Positions 1 to 7,945 of a stretch of DNA of 64,000 bases are shown here, piece after piece (within the stretch, counting starts at the first letter, position 1; every line of letters begins with the position of its first letter). The translations under genes and the position numbers were made by a program. The DNA comes from Anaerolineaceae bacterium (GTDB taxonomy: Bacteria; Chloroflexota; Anaerolineae; Anaerolineales; Anaerolineaceae), in NCBI GenBank assembly GCA_011620555.1, contig WOYY01000042.1, positions 43,693-107,692 of the forward strand. Reading direction: 5' to 3'. The notes beneath the pieces are model-generated. The model worked only from the letters and a program-made list of their open reading frames with translations. It was not told the DNA's origin and made no database searches.

Positions 1-605
1 ACCATATCCAGAGCGACCGTATTCAGTCCGCCCTCCGGCACAATGATATCCGCGTAGCGCTTGGAGGCCTCCACAAATTCCAGGTGCATCGGCCGGACCG
101 TCTGCAAATATTGACCGATCACGGATTGCACCGTCCGCCCGCGCTCCTCAATATCGCGTGTGAGCCGCCGGATAAAACGCAGGTCCGGGTCGGTGTCCAC
201 ATAAATCTTCATATCAAAGAGGTCCCGCAGGGATTTCTCGGCGAAGATCAGGATCCCTTCCACCAGGATCAAGCGTTTGGGAGTAATATGGACCGTGGCC
301 TCCTTGCGGCTGTGGGTGGTGAAATCGTAAACCGGCATCTCCACCGCCTGGCCGGCTTGAAGCTGTTGGATGTGCCGCACCATCAACTCGGTCTCGAGCG
401 AATCGGGATGGTCGTAATTCAACCTGGCGCGTTTTTCCGGAGGGAGGTCTTTCCGGTCGCGGTAGTAGGCGTCATGGGGCAGGTAGGCGATCTGATCCCG
501 CCCGATATTTTCGAGGACCAGGTCTGATAAGGTGGTCTTCCCGGAGCCGGTTCCCCCAGCGATTCCGATGACAGTTGTTTTAGTGTGGGATAAGTCCTTG
601 GTCAT
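1..605 (-). CDS. udk: Uridine kinase, 3' end outside the window
   Basis: Phosphorylates uridine and cytidine to the monophosphates in pyrimidine salvage (cytosolic). The gene runs off the left edge; about 201 codons are visible of a family usually a little over 200 residues long, so it is nearly complete. Read from the ATG at 605, it has Walker A GGTGSGKTT at residues 17-25, then DAYYRD, YDHPDS, an EGILIF segment, and RRLTRDIEERGR, all in the order seen in uridine kinases. The start is directly preceded by a TATAAT-like box with no room for a ribosome binding site, so the transcript may be leaderless. It is divergent from folD. Identification rests on motif order and is firm; phosphoribulokinase is the only close relative and fits less well. 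Confidence 0.93.
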   Translation of the reverse strand, partial: MTKDLSHTKTTVIGIAGGTGSGKTTLSDLVLENIGRDQIAYLPHDAYYRDRKDLPPEKRARLNYDHPDSLETELMVRHIQQLQAGQAVEMPVYDFTTHSRKEATVHITPKRLILVEGILIFAEKSLRDLFDMKIYVDTDPDLRFIRRLTRDIEERGRTVQSVIGQYLQTVRPMHLEFVEASKRYADIIVPEGGLNTVALDM

Positions 606-640
606 GCTGAAATTATAACTGGTGATTCAGGTATAATCCT
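606..640. promoter_or_regulatory. Divergent promoter region between udk and folD
   Basis: Two TATAAT hexamers lie back to back. On the plus strand TATAAT is at 632-637, which would start transcription near 644 and leave room for the GGAGGAG ribosome binding site at 653-659 of folD. On the minus strand TATAAT occupies 617-612, only six bases before the udk ATG at 605. No good -35 hexamer is seen for either. The assignment is by pattern only. Confidence 0.5.
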
Positions 641-662
641 TAAAATAAGAACCGGAGGAGCT

Positions 663-1553
663 ATGACCGCAAAAATCATTGATGGAAAAGCCATCGCAGA
701 ATCAATCCGCGAAGAAGTGAAACAAAACGTGACCGAAAGGCTCGAACAGGGCCTGCCAGTCCCAGGTTTGGCAACCGTGATCATTGGCGATAATCCCGCC
801 TCAAGAGTCTATGTCCGCATGAAACACAAGGCCTGCCAGGAAGCGGGCATCCGCTCTGTGGGGCATGAACTGCCCGCCACAGCCACCCAGGATGAAGTCG
901 AATCGCTGGTGAAGCAGCTCAACGACGACCCAGGCATCCACGGCATCCTGGTGCAGCTGCCGCTGCCCGCCGGCCTGGATGAGGAACGCGTGCTCAATAC
1001 GATCAGCATCCAGAAAGATGTGGACGGTTTCCACCCGATCAATATCGGCCGTCTGGCCCAAAAGGGGCGTGAACCGCTCTTTGTCCCCGCCACCCCGGCC
1101 GGGGTGATGGTGCTGCTGGAAAAGAACGGCACCTCGCTGGATGGCGCCAAAGCCGTCGTACTGGGCCGCTCGAACATTGTCGGGATGCCCGTCAGCCTGT
1201 TGCTGCTCCGTGAGAACGCCACCGTGACCATCTGCCACTCGCACACTCAGGACATCCCCGCCACCCTGCGCGAAGCCGACGTGGTCGTGGCCGCCATTGG
1301 CAAGCCCGGCTATGTCCGCGGCGACTGGATCAAACCCGGCGCAACCGTGATTGACGTGGGCACCAACCGGGTGGAAGACCCGGCCGCCAAGCGCGGCTAT
1401 CGGCTGGTAGGCGATGTCAATTTTGATGAAGTCGTGAAAGTCGCTGGCGCGATCACCCCCTCGCCCGGCGGAGTCGGCCCCATGACCATCGCCATGCTCC
1501 TGCGCAACACCCTGCGCGCCGCCCGGCTGGCGGACGCGCGCGATATCGGGTAA
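663..1553 (+). CDS. folD: Bifunctional methylenetetrahydrofolate dehydrogenase/cyclohydrolase FolD
   Basis: Converts 5,10-methylene-THF to 10-formyl-THF in one-carbon metabolism, using NAD(P). The 296 residues match the normal family length. The catalytic YxxxK motif is seen as YVRMK (Tyr50, Lys54). It is followed by GIHGILVQLPLP near residue 97, the nucleotide-binding GRSNIVGMPVS segment, and the C-terminal signature PSPGGVGPMT. The ATG at 663 has a strong GGAGGAG site five bases upstream. It appears monocistronic, with a hairpin terminator at 1579-1606. Confidence 0.97.
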   Translation: MTAKIIDGKAIAESIREEVKQNVTERLEQGLPVPGLATVIIGDNPASRVYVRMKHKACQEAGIRSVGHELPATATQDEVESLVKQLNDDPGIHGILVQLPLPAGLDEERVLNTISIQKDVDGFHPINIGRLAQKGREPLFVPATPAGVMVLLEKNGTSLDGAKAVVLGRSNIVGMPVSLLLLRENATVTICHSHTQDIPATLREADVVVAAIGKPGYVRGDWIKPGATVIDVGTNRVEDPAAKRGYRLVGDVNFDEVVKVAGAITPSPGGVGPMTIAMLLRNTLRAARLADARDIG

Positions 1554-1578
1554 ACTCCCCCCTAATATTTCATTTGGA

Positions 1579-1606
1579 GGGTCGCCCCACAGTGGGCGAC
1601 CTTTCT
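1579..1606 (+). terminator. Terminator of folD
   Basis: GGTCGCCC at 1580-1587 pairs perfectly with GGGCGACC at 1594-1601 around a six-base loop, followed by a short T-rich stretch (TTTCTGTATT). It sits 25 bases past the folD stop. Confidence 0.75.
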
Positions 1607-1714
1607 GTATTATCCGGGACGCACTATCTCATGGGCGGGTACGGGAGGGCCGCCTCTACGGTTCAGTGATTATAGGGGCGCTCGACCCCCTCAAAGGCGG
1701 GTTGAGCTTATTCC

Positions 1715-2152
1715 TCAATACTCCATTACGATTGTGACCGGCCCATCATTCACCAAGGCAACGTCCATCATCGCGCCAAAAATCCCCGTCTGGGTCGGCA
1801 CGCCCTGGTCCGTCAGCAAATGCGCAAAGGACTCCACCAGGGGTTCGGCCAGGTCTGGTTTGGCCGCAGCGATAAATGATGGGCGGCGGCCGCGGCTGGT
1901 GTCGGCATAGAGCGTGAACTGCGAAACCACAATCGCCTCCGCCCCCACATCCAGCGCTGAGAGGTTCATCTTCTCATCCTCATCCTCAAAGATCCGCAAA
2001 TGGGCGATCTTTTCCACCATCTGCTGCGCCAGTTGCAGAGTGTCGCCGGGCGCAATCCCCAAAAGGATCACCAACCCCTGCCCGATCTCGGCCACCACTT
2101 TATTATCCACGGTCACGGAACCTTCACTCACCCGCTGGATCACTGCCTTCAT
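1715..2152 (-). CDS. dtd: D-aminoacyl-tRNA deacylase
   Basis: Removes D-amino acids (and glycine from mischarged tRNA-Ala) to keep translation faithful. The 145-residue product has the family length and opens with [15 protein letters not shown]. It carries the catalytic SQFTLYAD motif (the Thr is the key residue) and the C-terminal [18 protein letters not shown] block with the cross-subunit Gly-Pro-type segment. I chose the ATG at 2152 because homologues begin at this MKAVIQRV sequence; an in-frame start at 2188 would add 12 unrelated residues. A minus-strand TATAAT at 2208-2203 is a plausible promoter. It is divergent from rnd. Confidence 0.96.
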   Translation of the reverse strand: MKAVIQRVSEGSVTVDNKVVAEIGQGLVILLGIAPGDTLQLAQQMVEKIAHLRIFEDEDEKMNLSALDVGAEAIVVSQFTLYADTSRGRRPSFIAAAKPDLAEPLVESFAHLLTDQGVPTQTGIFGAMMDVALVNDGPVTIVMEY

Positions 2153-2202
2153 ACTTCCATCCCATCCACTTTTCTTGAAATTAATCAATTAATTTGCATT
2201 TG

Positions 2203-2273
2203 ATTATAGCATTGGCCCGTCTTTCTTTCCCAAAACTCGCTCAGAACACTTCAGGATACGCTATAATCAAGGC
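2203..2273. promoter_or_regulatory. Divergent promoters for dtd and rnd
   Basis: Minus-strand TATAAT at 2208-2203 serves dtd, with a leader of roughly 45 bases. Plus-strand TATAAT at 2262-2267 lies six bases before the rnd ATG at 2274. A start point seven bases past the box would be the A of the ATG, implying a leaderless rnd mRNA. No Shine-Dalgarno sequence precedes rnd, which fits. The -35 regions are not recognisable. Confidence 0.5.
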
Positions 2274-3425
2274 ATGTTAACATCACTTCAAAACATCGAA
2301 CTGGTCCGTGTGGACCAGCCGAACACACTGCACGACATCGCCAAAGAAATCACCCGATCCGATATCCTCGCTGTAGATACCGAGTCCAACAGTCTCTACG
2401 CCTACCAGGAACAGGTCTGCCTGATCCAGTTTTCCACCCGTGAAAAAGACTATTTGGTTGACACCCTCGCCCTGGAGGATCTCTCCGCCCTGGGGCCGAT
2501 CTTCCAATCGGATAAGATCCTCAAAGTTTTCCATGCGGCTGAATATGACCTGATCTGCCTCTTCCGGGATTACGGCTTCCGCTTCGATTATCTCTTCGAT
2601 ACGATGATCGCCGCCCGGATCCTCGGCCTCCCGCAGGTCGGTTACGGCTCGCTGGTGGAAAAATACTTTGGCATCAACATGAACAAAAAATACCAGCGCG
2701 CGAACTGGGGCAAACGCCCCCTCAACCCGGAGATGCTGGAATATGCCCGGCAGGACAGCCACTATCTGATCGCCCTGCAGGAGATCCTGCGCAAGGAGCT
2801 GCAAGAGGCAGGCCTCTGGGAATTGGCGCTGGAAGATTTCAGACGCCAGACCCAGGGCATTGAAGACACCACCGAATCCTCTGAGGAGGATTTTTGGAAG
2901 CTGCGCGGCGCGAGGGACCTCAGCCCTGAAAAAGCCGCCGTGCTCAAAGCGCTCTACCAGTTCCGCGAGGAACAGGCCGCCCTCCAGGACCGCCCGCCCT
3001 TCAAGATCATCAGCAACCAGGCCCTGGTGGAGATCGCCCAGGTCTGCCCGAAACATAAAGAAGAACTCTACATCCTTTCCAGCCTGAGCGACCGGCTGGC
3101 GGATCGCTATGGCAAGAAGATCATGCAGGCCATCAAAGCCGGCAGACAGGCCCCGCCGGAATTCCCGCCGCAGCACAAACGCCCCAGAAATTCGATCCTC
3201 AAACGGATGGATGCCCTGCGCGAATGGCGCAAGGTCACCGGTGTGGCATTGGGCGTGCCCTCAGACGTGATCCTGCCGCGGGATGTCCTCAACCGGATCG
3301 CCTGGGCAGGGCCGGACTGCTCCGAAGACCTTCAAACCGAGATGTATGACGTGCCCTACCGCTTCGACCGGTTTGGGCAGGCAATCCTCTCCACAATCCA
3401 ACCCAACGGGAGTCACTCATTATGA
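2274..3425 (+). CDS. rnd: Ribonuclease D (DEDDy 3'-5' exonuclease with HRDC domain)
   Basis: A 3'-to-5' exoribonuclease acting on tRNA precursors and other structured RNAs. In 383 residues it shows exonuclease motif I as AVDTES (Asp35, Glu37), motif II in the KVFHAAEYDL stretch, and motif III as YARQDSHYL, the DEDDy arrangement. A helical region from about residue 210 to 290 (PEKAAVLKALYQFREEQAA, then the ISNQALVEIA region) is an HRDC domain. The stop overlaps the start of the next gene by four bases (ATGA), so the two are co-translated RNA-processing enzymes. No ribosome binding site is visible at its own start. Confidence 0.93.
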   Translation: MLTSLQNIELVRVDQPNTLHDIAKEITRSDILAVDTESNSLYAYQEQVCLIQFSTREKDYLVDTLALEDLSALGPIFQSDKILKVFHAAEYDLICLFRDYGFRFDYLFDTMIAARILGLPQVGYGSLVEKYFGINMNKKYQRANWGKRPLNPEMLEYARQDSHYLIALQEILRKELQEAGLWELALEDFRRQTQGIEDTTESSEEDFWKLRGARDLSPEKAAVLKALYQFREEQAALQDRPPFKIISNQALVEIAQVCPKHKEELYILSSLSDRLADRYGKKIMQAIKAGRQAPPEFPPQHKRPRNSILKRMDALREWRKVTGVALGVPSDVILPRDVLNRIAWAGPDCSEDLQTEMYDVPYRFDRFGQAILSTIQPNGSHSL

Positions 3426-4825
3426 AACTGACCATTTACGGCGCGGCCCAGACCGTCACCGGTTCAAAATACCTGCTCGAAATCAACAGCCAACGCCTGC
3501 TCTTGGAATGCGGTCTGTTCCAGGGTAAGCGCTCCGAAACCTACGAAAATAACCTCAATTTCGACTTCGACCCCGCCTCAATTGATGCGGCGATCCTCTC
3601 CCATGCTCATATTGACCACAGCGGCAACCTGCCCAACCTGGTCAAGAGCGGCTACAGCGGCCCGATATATGCCACCGACGCCACCCGCGACCTGGCCGAT
3701 ATCATGCTCAAGGATGCAGGTCACATCCAGGAATACGATGTGCAATACGTCAATAAAAAGCGCAAGCGAAAAGGCCTGCCGCCGGTGGAGCCGCTCTACA
3801 CCCAGGCGGATGCGGCCCGGGTCATCCCGCTCTTCAGGCAGATTCCTTATGAAACCGAGTTCGAACCCATCCCCGGTGTGAAAGCGCACTTCGTGGATGC
3901 CGGGCACATTCTGGGGTCGGCTGCCGTCGTGCTGGACCTGACTGAGAACGGCCGCACGCACCGCCTATGGTTCTCCGGTGATATCGGCCGGCCGGACAAG
4001 CCCCTGCTGCGGGACCCGGTCTTCCCCACCGGGCAGGGCGTGGATACGCTGCTGATGGAATCCACCTATGGCGACCGCCCGCACGACGACATCACCAAGG
4101 CTGTCGCCGAGTTGCGGGAAGTGGTCAACCGCACGGTGCACCGCGGCGGCAAGGTGATCATCCCGGCCTTTTCCGTCGGCCGCACGCAGTCCCTGGTCTA
4201 TTACCTCAACGAAATGATGTCCAACGGCGAGCTCCCCAAGGTGCCAGTCTTTGTGGATAGTCCTCTGGCCGTCTCCGCCTCGGAGGTCTACCGCCGCCAT
4301 CCGGAATGCTATGACAGAGAGACCTGGGCCTTCATCTCTGAACACCGCCACCCCGCGCTGGACTTCGACCAGCTGACCTATACCCACTCGGTGGACGAAT
4401 CCAAAGCGCTGAACTTCCGGGATGACCCAATGATCATCATCAGCGCCTCGGGCATGGCCGAGGCCGGGCGCATCCTGCACCACATCAAGAACAACATCGA
4501 CGACGAGCGCAACACGATCCTGATCGTCTCCTGGCAGGCGCCCTACACCCTGGGCCGCCGCCTGGCCGACCGGGATAAGGAAGTGCGCATCTTCGGCGAA
4601 ACCTACCAGCGCAAAGCCCAGATGGAAACCATCAATGGCTTCTCAGCCCACGCCGGGCAGGGCGGCCTGATCGAATACGCGTCCAGCGTGGCCGGGCAGG
4701 CCCAGCGCATCATCCTGATCCACGGTGAAGCGGATGGCGCCGAAGCGCTGCAGGAGAAGCTGAAGGGCGTGCCAAATCTGCCGCCGGTCTTCTTCCCGGA
4801 GCGCAAGACGAGCTTTGAACTGTAA
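3422..4825 (+). CDS. Beta-CASP metallo-beta-lactamase ribonuclease (CPSF/YSH1-like)
   Basis: Probable zinc-dependent endo/exoribonuclease of the MBL-fold beta-CASP group, related to the archaeal and eukaryotic CPSF73 family rather than RNase J. The 467 residues begin with the MBL domain: HAHIDH at 61-66, a GDIGRPD metal-binding segment, and ESTYGDR. The beta-CASP insert follows (PAFSVGRTQ, SPLA, SASGMAEAGRI). The C-terminal GFSAHAGQ segment supplies the last metal-binding His. It overlaps rnd by four bases, which supports a joint role in RNA decay or processing. The exact substrate cannot be told from sequence. Confidence 0.9.
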   Translation: MKLTIYGAAQTVTGSKYLLEINSQRLLLECGLFQGKRSETYENNLNFDFDPASIDAAILSHAHIDHSGNLPNLVKSGYSGPIYATDATRDLADIMLKDAGHIQEYDVQYVNKKRKRKGLPPVEPLYTQADAARVIPLFRQIPYETEFEPIPGVKAHFVDAGHILGSAAVVLDLTENGRTHRLWFSGDIGRPDKPLLRDPVFPTGQGVDTLLMESTYGDRPHDDITKAVAELREVVNRTVHRGGKVIIPAFSVGRTQSLVYYLNEMMSNGELPKVPVFVDSPLAVSASEVYRRHPECYDRETWAFISEHRHPALDFDQLTYTHSVDESKALNFRDDPMIIISASGMAEAGRILHHIKNNIDDERNTILIVSWQAPYTLGRRLADRDKEVRIFGETYQRKAQMETINGFSAHAGQGGLIEYASSVAGQAQRIILIHGEADGAEALQEKLKGVPNLPPVFFPERKTSFEL

Positions 4826-4845
4826 CTGCCCAGGATAATTTCGAG

Positions 4846-4851
4846 TATAAT
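4846..4851 (+). promoter_or_regulatory. -10 box of tRNA-Ser(CGA)
   Basis: A perfect TATAAT ends 14 bases before the first tRNA base, so transcription would begin about seven bases before the mature 5' end. No clear -35 hexamer is seen. Confidence 0.55.
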
Positions 4852-4865
4852 GGATGCCTGCTTGT

Positions 4866-4953
4866 GGAGAGGTGCCGGAGTGGACGATCGGGGCGGTCTC
4901 GAAAACCGTTGTAGCCCTTGGGGCTACCGAGGGTTCGAATCCCTCCCTCTCCG
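4866..4953 (+). tRNA. tRNA-Ser, anticodon CGA
   Basis: Acceptor GGAGAGG (4866-4872) pairs with CCTCTCC (4946-4952). The T arm GAGGG-TTCGAAT-CCCTC is at 4929-4945. The anticodon stem GCGGT/ACCGT holds the loop CTCGAAA, giving anticodon CGA, which reads UCG. A long variable arm is present, as expected for serine. CCA is not encoded. A terminator follows at 4992. Confidence 0.97.
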
Positions 4954-4991
4954 CTGTCGAGTGACGGTAATATTGATACAATTTCATGGTC

Positions 4992-5025
4992 GCTCCCGCT
5001 GAAACTGCGCGGGGGCCTTTTTTTA
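4992..5025 (+). terminator. Terminator after tRNA-Ser(CGA)
   Basis: GCTCCCGC at 4992-4999 pairs with GCGGGGGC at 5009-5016 (one G-U pair) and is followed by a run of seven T at 5019-5025. Confidence 0.85.
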
Positions 5026-5162
5026 TTTTATGGGTGCAATTTCAAAAGGGGGTGCGCCCTTTTTCACGATAGTCGCTTGTGCGCCAGACGAAATCTTCTG
5101 TCCGAGGATAGGATGAGCGAGGAAGAGAAAAGATCGTCGTCAATCCCTCGTTGTCTTTCTCC

Positions 5163-5510
5163 TTATGCCGGAAAAACTACCACGAGCAGCATCTTGAACC
5201 GCACCGCTGCTTCGATCGCGTGGGGTATGTGCGCGGGCATCACAATGCTCTGCCCGGCTTCAAGCTCATACACTTTACCACCAATAGTAATGCTCGCGCT
5301 GCCATCCAAAATATAGACCAGCGCATCACCATGGGACTCATGCGTGCTGATCTCCTCGTCCTTGTCAAACGCAAACAGCGTGATGCTCACGGCCTTGTTC
5401 TGTGCCAATGTACGGCTGACAACTTGCCCCTCCTGATACGCGACAAGAGAAGCCAAGTCCAACACTTTTTCAATATCGATATTTTTTAAGAATCTATCTT
5501 CCATATTCAT
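5163..5510 (-). CDS. Small cupin-domain protein
   Basis: A single-domain cupin of 115 residues. The two cupin motifs are visible: HESHGDALVYILDG (first metal-ligand motif region) and the G-x-IVMPAHIPHAI segment (second motif with His). The ATG at 5510 has an AAGGAGC site upstream. Such small cupins bind a metal and often act on sugars or as stand-alone sensors; the substrate is not predictable here. It stands alone between a tRNA gene and an IS30 remnant, convergent with the tRNA. Confidence 0.8.
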   Translation of the reverse strand: MNMEDRFLKNIDIEKVLDLASLVAYQEGQVVSRTLAQNKAVSITLFAFDKDEEISTHESHGDALVYILDGSASITIGGKVYELEAGQSIVMPAHIPHAIEAAVRFKMLLVVVFPA

Positions 5511-5621
5511 TGCTCCTTTTATCCTTTGGATTCAACTCACAAGTGCCACAAAGTTGGTTTTAGAAAGGTAAGCTGAAGTAGAAATAAGGCTCTTTCCACT
5601 TTCCAGAGTGAAGGAGCGCTT

Positions 5622-5771
5622 ATGAGTTACTCGCAGCTTACCTATAAACAAAGATACCTTATTTATGAGCTTTTGAAAATAGAATCTGACCAAACAGAGA
5701 TAGCCAAAGTCATCGGTGTCAATAAATCAACGATCAGCCGAGAACTGAAACCCCGAACCATTGGCTCATGA
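5622..5771 (+). pseudogene. IS30-family transposase N-terminal remnant
   Basis: A 49-codon frame starting at ATG 5622 gives a product with the start of an IS30 transposase: SQLTYKQRYLIYELLK, then the helix-turn-helix with QTEIAKVIGVNKSTISREL. It ends at TGA 5769-5771, just after the HTH. IS30 transposases are over 300 residues, so the DDE catalytic domain is missing. I find no continuation in the other frames up to 6076. This is a decayed insertion element. Confidence 0.75.
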
Positions 5772-5969
5772 GTCACGAGACAAAATTTTGAGGCTTGACT
5801 AACTCCGGCATTCCTAAATGATCTTCTCATCACCCATTATATTGGTGATAAAGGATTGTTGGATGATCTTAGACCCGCTCTTAGGCTCGGATAGAAGAAC
5901 TATTAATGAATTGGCGCAGACCCCGCCGAAGGGGAAAACCAGAATGAAACCCGTGCGAGAACGGAAACC
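5772..5969. other. Non-coding stretch after the IS30 remnant
   Basis: No recognisable gene. It may be decayed element sequence, but nothing here can be matched to a transposase domain by eye. The short word CGTGCGAG occurs at 5952 and again at 5980 within the following hairpin. Confidence 0.3.
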
Positions 5970-5995
5970 CGCACGCATTCGTGCGAGTTCTTTTT
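5970..5995 (+). terminator. Hairpin with T-run
   Basis: CGCACG (5970-5975) pairs with CGTGCG (5980-5985) around CATT, followed by AGTTCTTTTT. It lies between the IS remnant and the end of the ABC exporter operon. Confidence 0.5.
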
Positions 5996-6076
5996 AAATC
6001 CCCAATCCCCCAAAAAAAAGGACGCATTGCGCTCCCCCAAACGCAACACGTCCCGATGAATCCTCACAAAGAGGGT

Positions 6077-7945
6077 CTAAACCATTTCAAACTGGCTGTT
6101 ATACAGCTCGGCATAGAAGCCATTTTCCGCCAGCAATTCCGCATGCGTGCCGCTCTCCACGATATCGCCATCCCGCATCACCAGGATCTTATCGGCGTTC
6201 TTAATCGTGGACAAGCGGTGGGCGATCACAAAGGAGGTCCGGCCGGCGGTCAGCTGGTCCATGGCCGCCTGGACGATTCGCTCCGTGCGGGTATCCACAG
6301 AACTGGTCGCCTCATCCAAAATCAGGAGCGGGGCATTCTGGATCATCGCCCGCGCAATCGTGAGCAGCTGCTTCTGTCCTTCGGAGAGGCTCGCCCGGTC
6401 GCTCAGGACGGTGTCGTACCCATCCGGCAGGGTCATAATGAAGTGGTGCAGCCCCACAGTCTTGCAGGCCGAAATCACCTGCTCGTCAGTGACGCCCGGC
6501 TTGCTGTAGGCGATGTTTTCTTTGATCGTCCCTTCAAAAAGCCAGGTGTCCTGCAGGACCATGCCAAACTGTTCGTGGACGTTTTCCCGCGGGACTTCGT
6601 TGATCGGAGTGCCATCCAGAAGGATCTCGCCGCCATCCAGGTCATAGAAACGCATCACCAGGTTCACCATCGTGGTCTTGCCTGCCCCGGTCGGGCCGAC
6701 AATGGCGACTTTCTGTCCCGGCATCACCTGGGCAGAGAAATCATGGATGATGGTTTTCTCCGGTGAATAGCCAAACTTGACATGCCTGAATTCAACCTCG
6801 CCTTTGATCTCGCCCAGGCGTTTGGTCTTGTAGCTTTCATCTTCCAGCTCGACTTCGCCCAGGAAATCAAACACCCGCTCGCTGGCTGCCGCCGTCCGCT
6901 GCAGGTTGTTGAAGGCCTGCGCGACCTGGGCCAGAGGCTGGGTGAACAAGCGCACATACAGCATGAACGCAACGATCACACCGAACGTAATCGTCCCATT
7001 TTTGGTCAGCACCGCGCCGATCACGGAGACCGCCACATAGCCAAAATTGCCGACGAAGGTCATCAACGGCATCATCAAACCCGACAGGAATTGGGATTTC
7101 CAGGCGCTTTGGTACAGGTTGTCATTGATGGATTCGAACTTTTCCTTCGCTTCGCGGCTGCCATTATAAGCTTTGACCACATTGTGCCCGGAATAAATCT
7201 CTTCAACATGGCCGTTGATGGCGCCCAGTTCGTTTTGCTGGATCTTGAAATATTTCTGCGAACTCCTCATGATCAGCACCATCAGGACCAGACCGATAAT
7301 GCTCGCGCCAACGGCTGTCACGGCCATGATCCAGTTGTTGTAAAACATCATGATCAACGAGCCGAAGAACATGGTCACGGAAGTGATCAGCGTCGCCAGG
7401 CTTTGGTTCAGGGTTTGGCCGATGGCGTCCACGTCGTTCGTCACCCGGCTGAGGACATTGCCAATGCTGGTATTGTCAAAATACTTCAATGGGAGCCGAT
7501 TGATCTTTTGGGAAATATCAGTCCGCATTTTCTTGGCTAGGGCCTGAGTCACCGTGGCCATGATGAAGCTTTGGATATAGCCCAGGACCATCGAGCCGGC
7601 ATAGAAAAACACCAGCGTCCAGGCAATCCTTGTAACGGCATCCATATCGATGCTGCCCATAACCGGCAGGTTATCCACCAGCGCCGGCAGCCCTTTGACG
7701 ATCTCGTTGGCCAAGTCTTTCAGTTTATTCGGGCCAACAATCTGCAGCATCGTTCCACCAACCGCCGCAACCAGCGCGACCACGATTGCCGGAAGGTACT
7801 TCTTCCCATACTGCAGCAATTTTTGCATGGTGGCTTTAAAGTCTTTAGGTTTTTCAACAGCTCCGCGCATCCCACCCCCACCCATGCGACCGCGCCCGCC
7901 TACTGAGCCTCTGGAAGAAGTTGTATTTTCCGAATTTCCGTTCAT
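6077..7945 (-). CDS. ABC exporter half-transporter, canonical ATP-site subunit
   Basis: One half of a heterodimeric multidrug-type ABC exporter (type IV, B subfamily). The 622 residues comprise a Gly/Arg-rich cytosolic leader of about 35 residues, six membrane helices up to about residue 360, and a nucleotide-binding domain. That domain shows Walker A GPTGAGKTT, Q-loop VLQDTWLFEG, signature LSEGQ (second Gly replaced by Glu), Walker B LLILDEATSSVD with catalytic Glu, and H-loop IAHRLST. With its partner this gives one active and one degenerate ATP site, as in TM287/288 and BmrCD. It overlaps the partner gene by four bases. A GAGGA site precedes the start. The substrate is unknown. Confidence 0.93.
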   Translation of the reverse strand: MNGNSENTTSSRGSVGGRGRMGGGGMRGAVEKPKDFKATMQKLLQYGKKYLPAIVVALVAAVGGTMLQIVGPNKLKDLANEIVKGLPALVDNLPVMGSIDMDAVTRIAWTLVFFYAGSMVLGYIQSFIMATVTQALAKKMRTDISQKINRLPLKYFDNTSIGNVLSRVTNDVDAIGQTLNQSLATLITSVTMFFGSLIMMFYNNWIMAVTAVGASIIGLVLMVLIMRSSQKYFKIQQNELGAINGHVEEIYSGHNVVKAYNGSREAKEKFESINDNLYQSAWKSQFLSGLMMPLMTFVGNFGYVAVSVIGAVLTKNGTITFGVIVAFMLYVRLFTQPLAQVAQAFNNLQRTAAASERVFDFLGEVELEDESYKTKRLGEIKGEVEFRHVKFGYSPEKTIIHDFSAQVMPGQKVAIVGPTGAGKTTMVNLVMRFYDLDGGEILLDGTPINEVPRENVHEQFGMVLQDTWLFEGTIKENIAYSKPGVTDEQVISACKTVGLHHFIMTLPDGYDTVLSDRASLSEGQKQLLTIARAMIQNAPLLILDEATSSVDTRTERIVQAAMDQLTAGRTSFVIAHRLSTIKNADKILVMRDGDIVESGTHAELLAENGFYAELYNSQFEMV

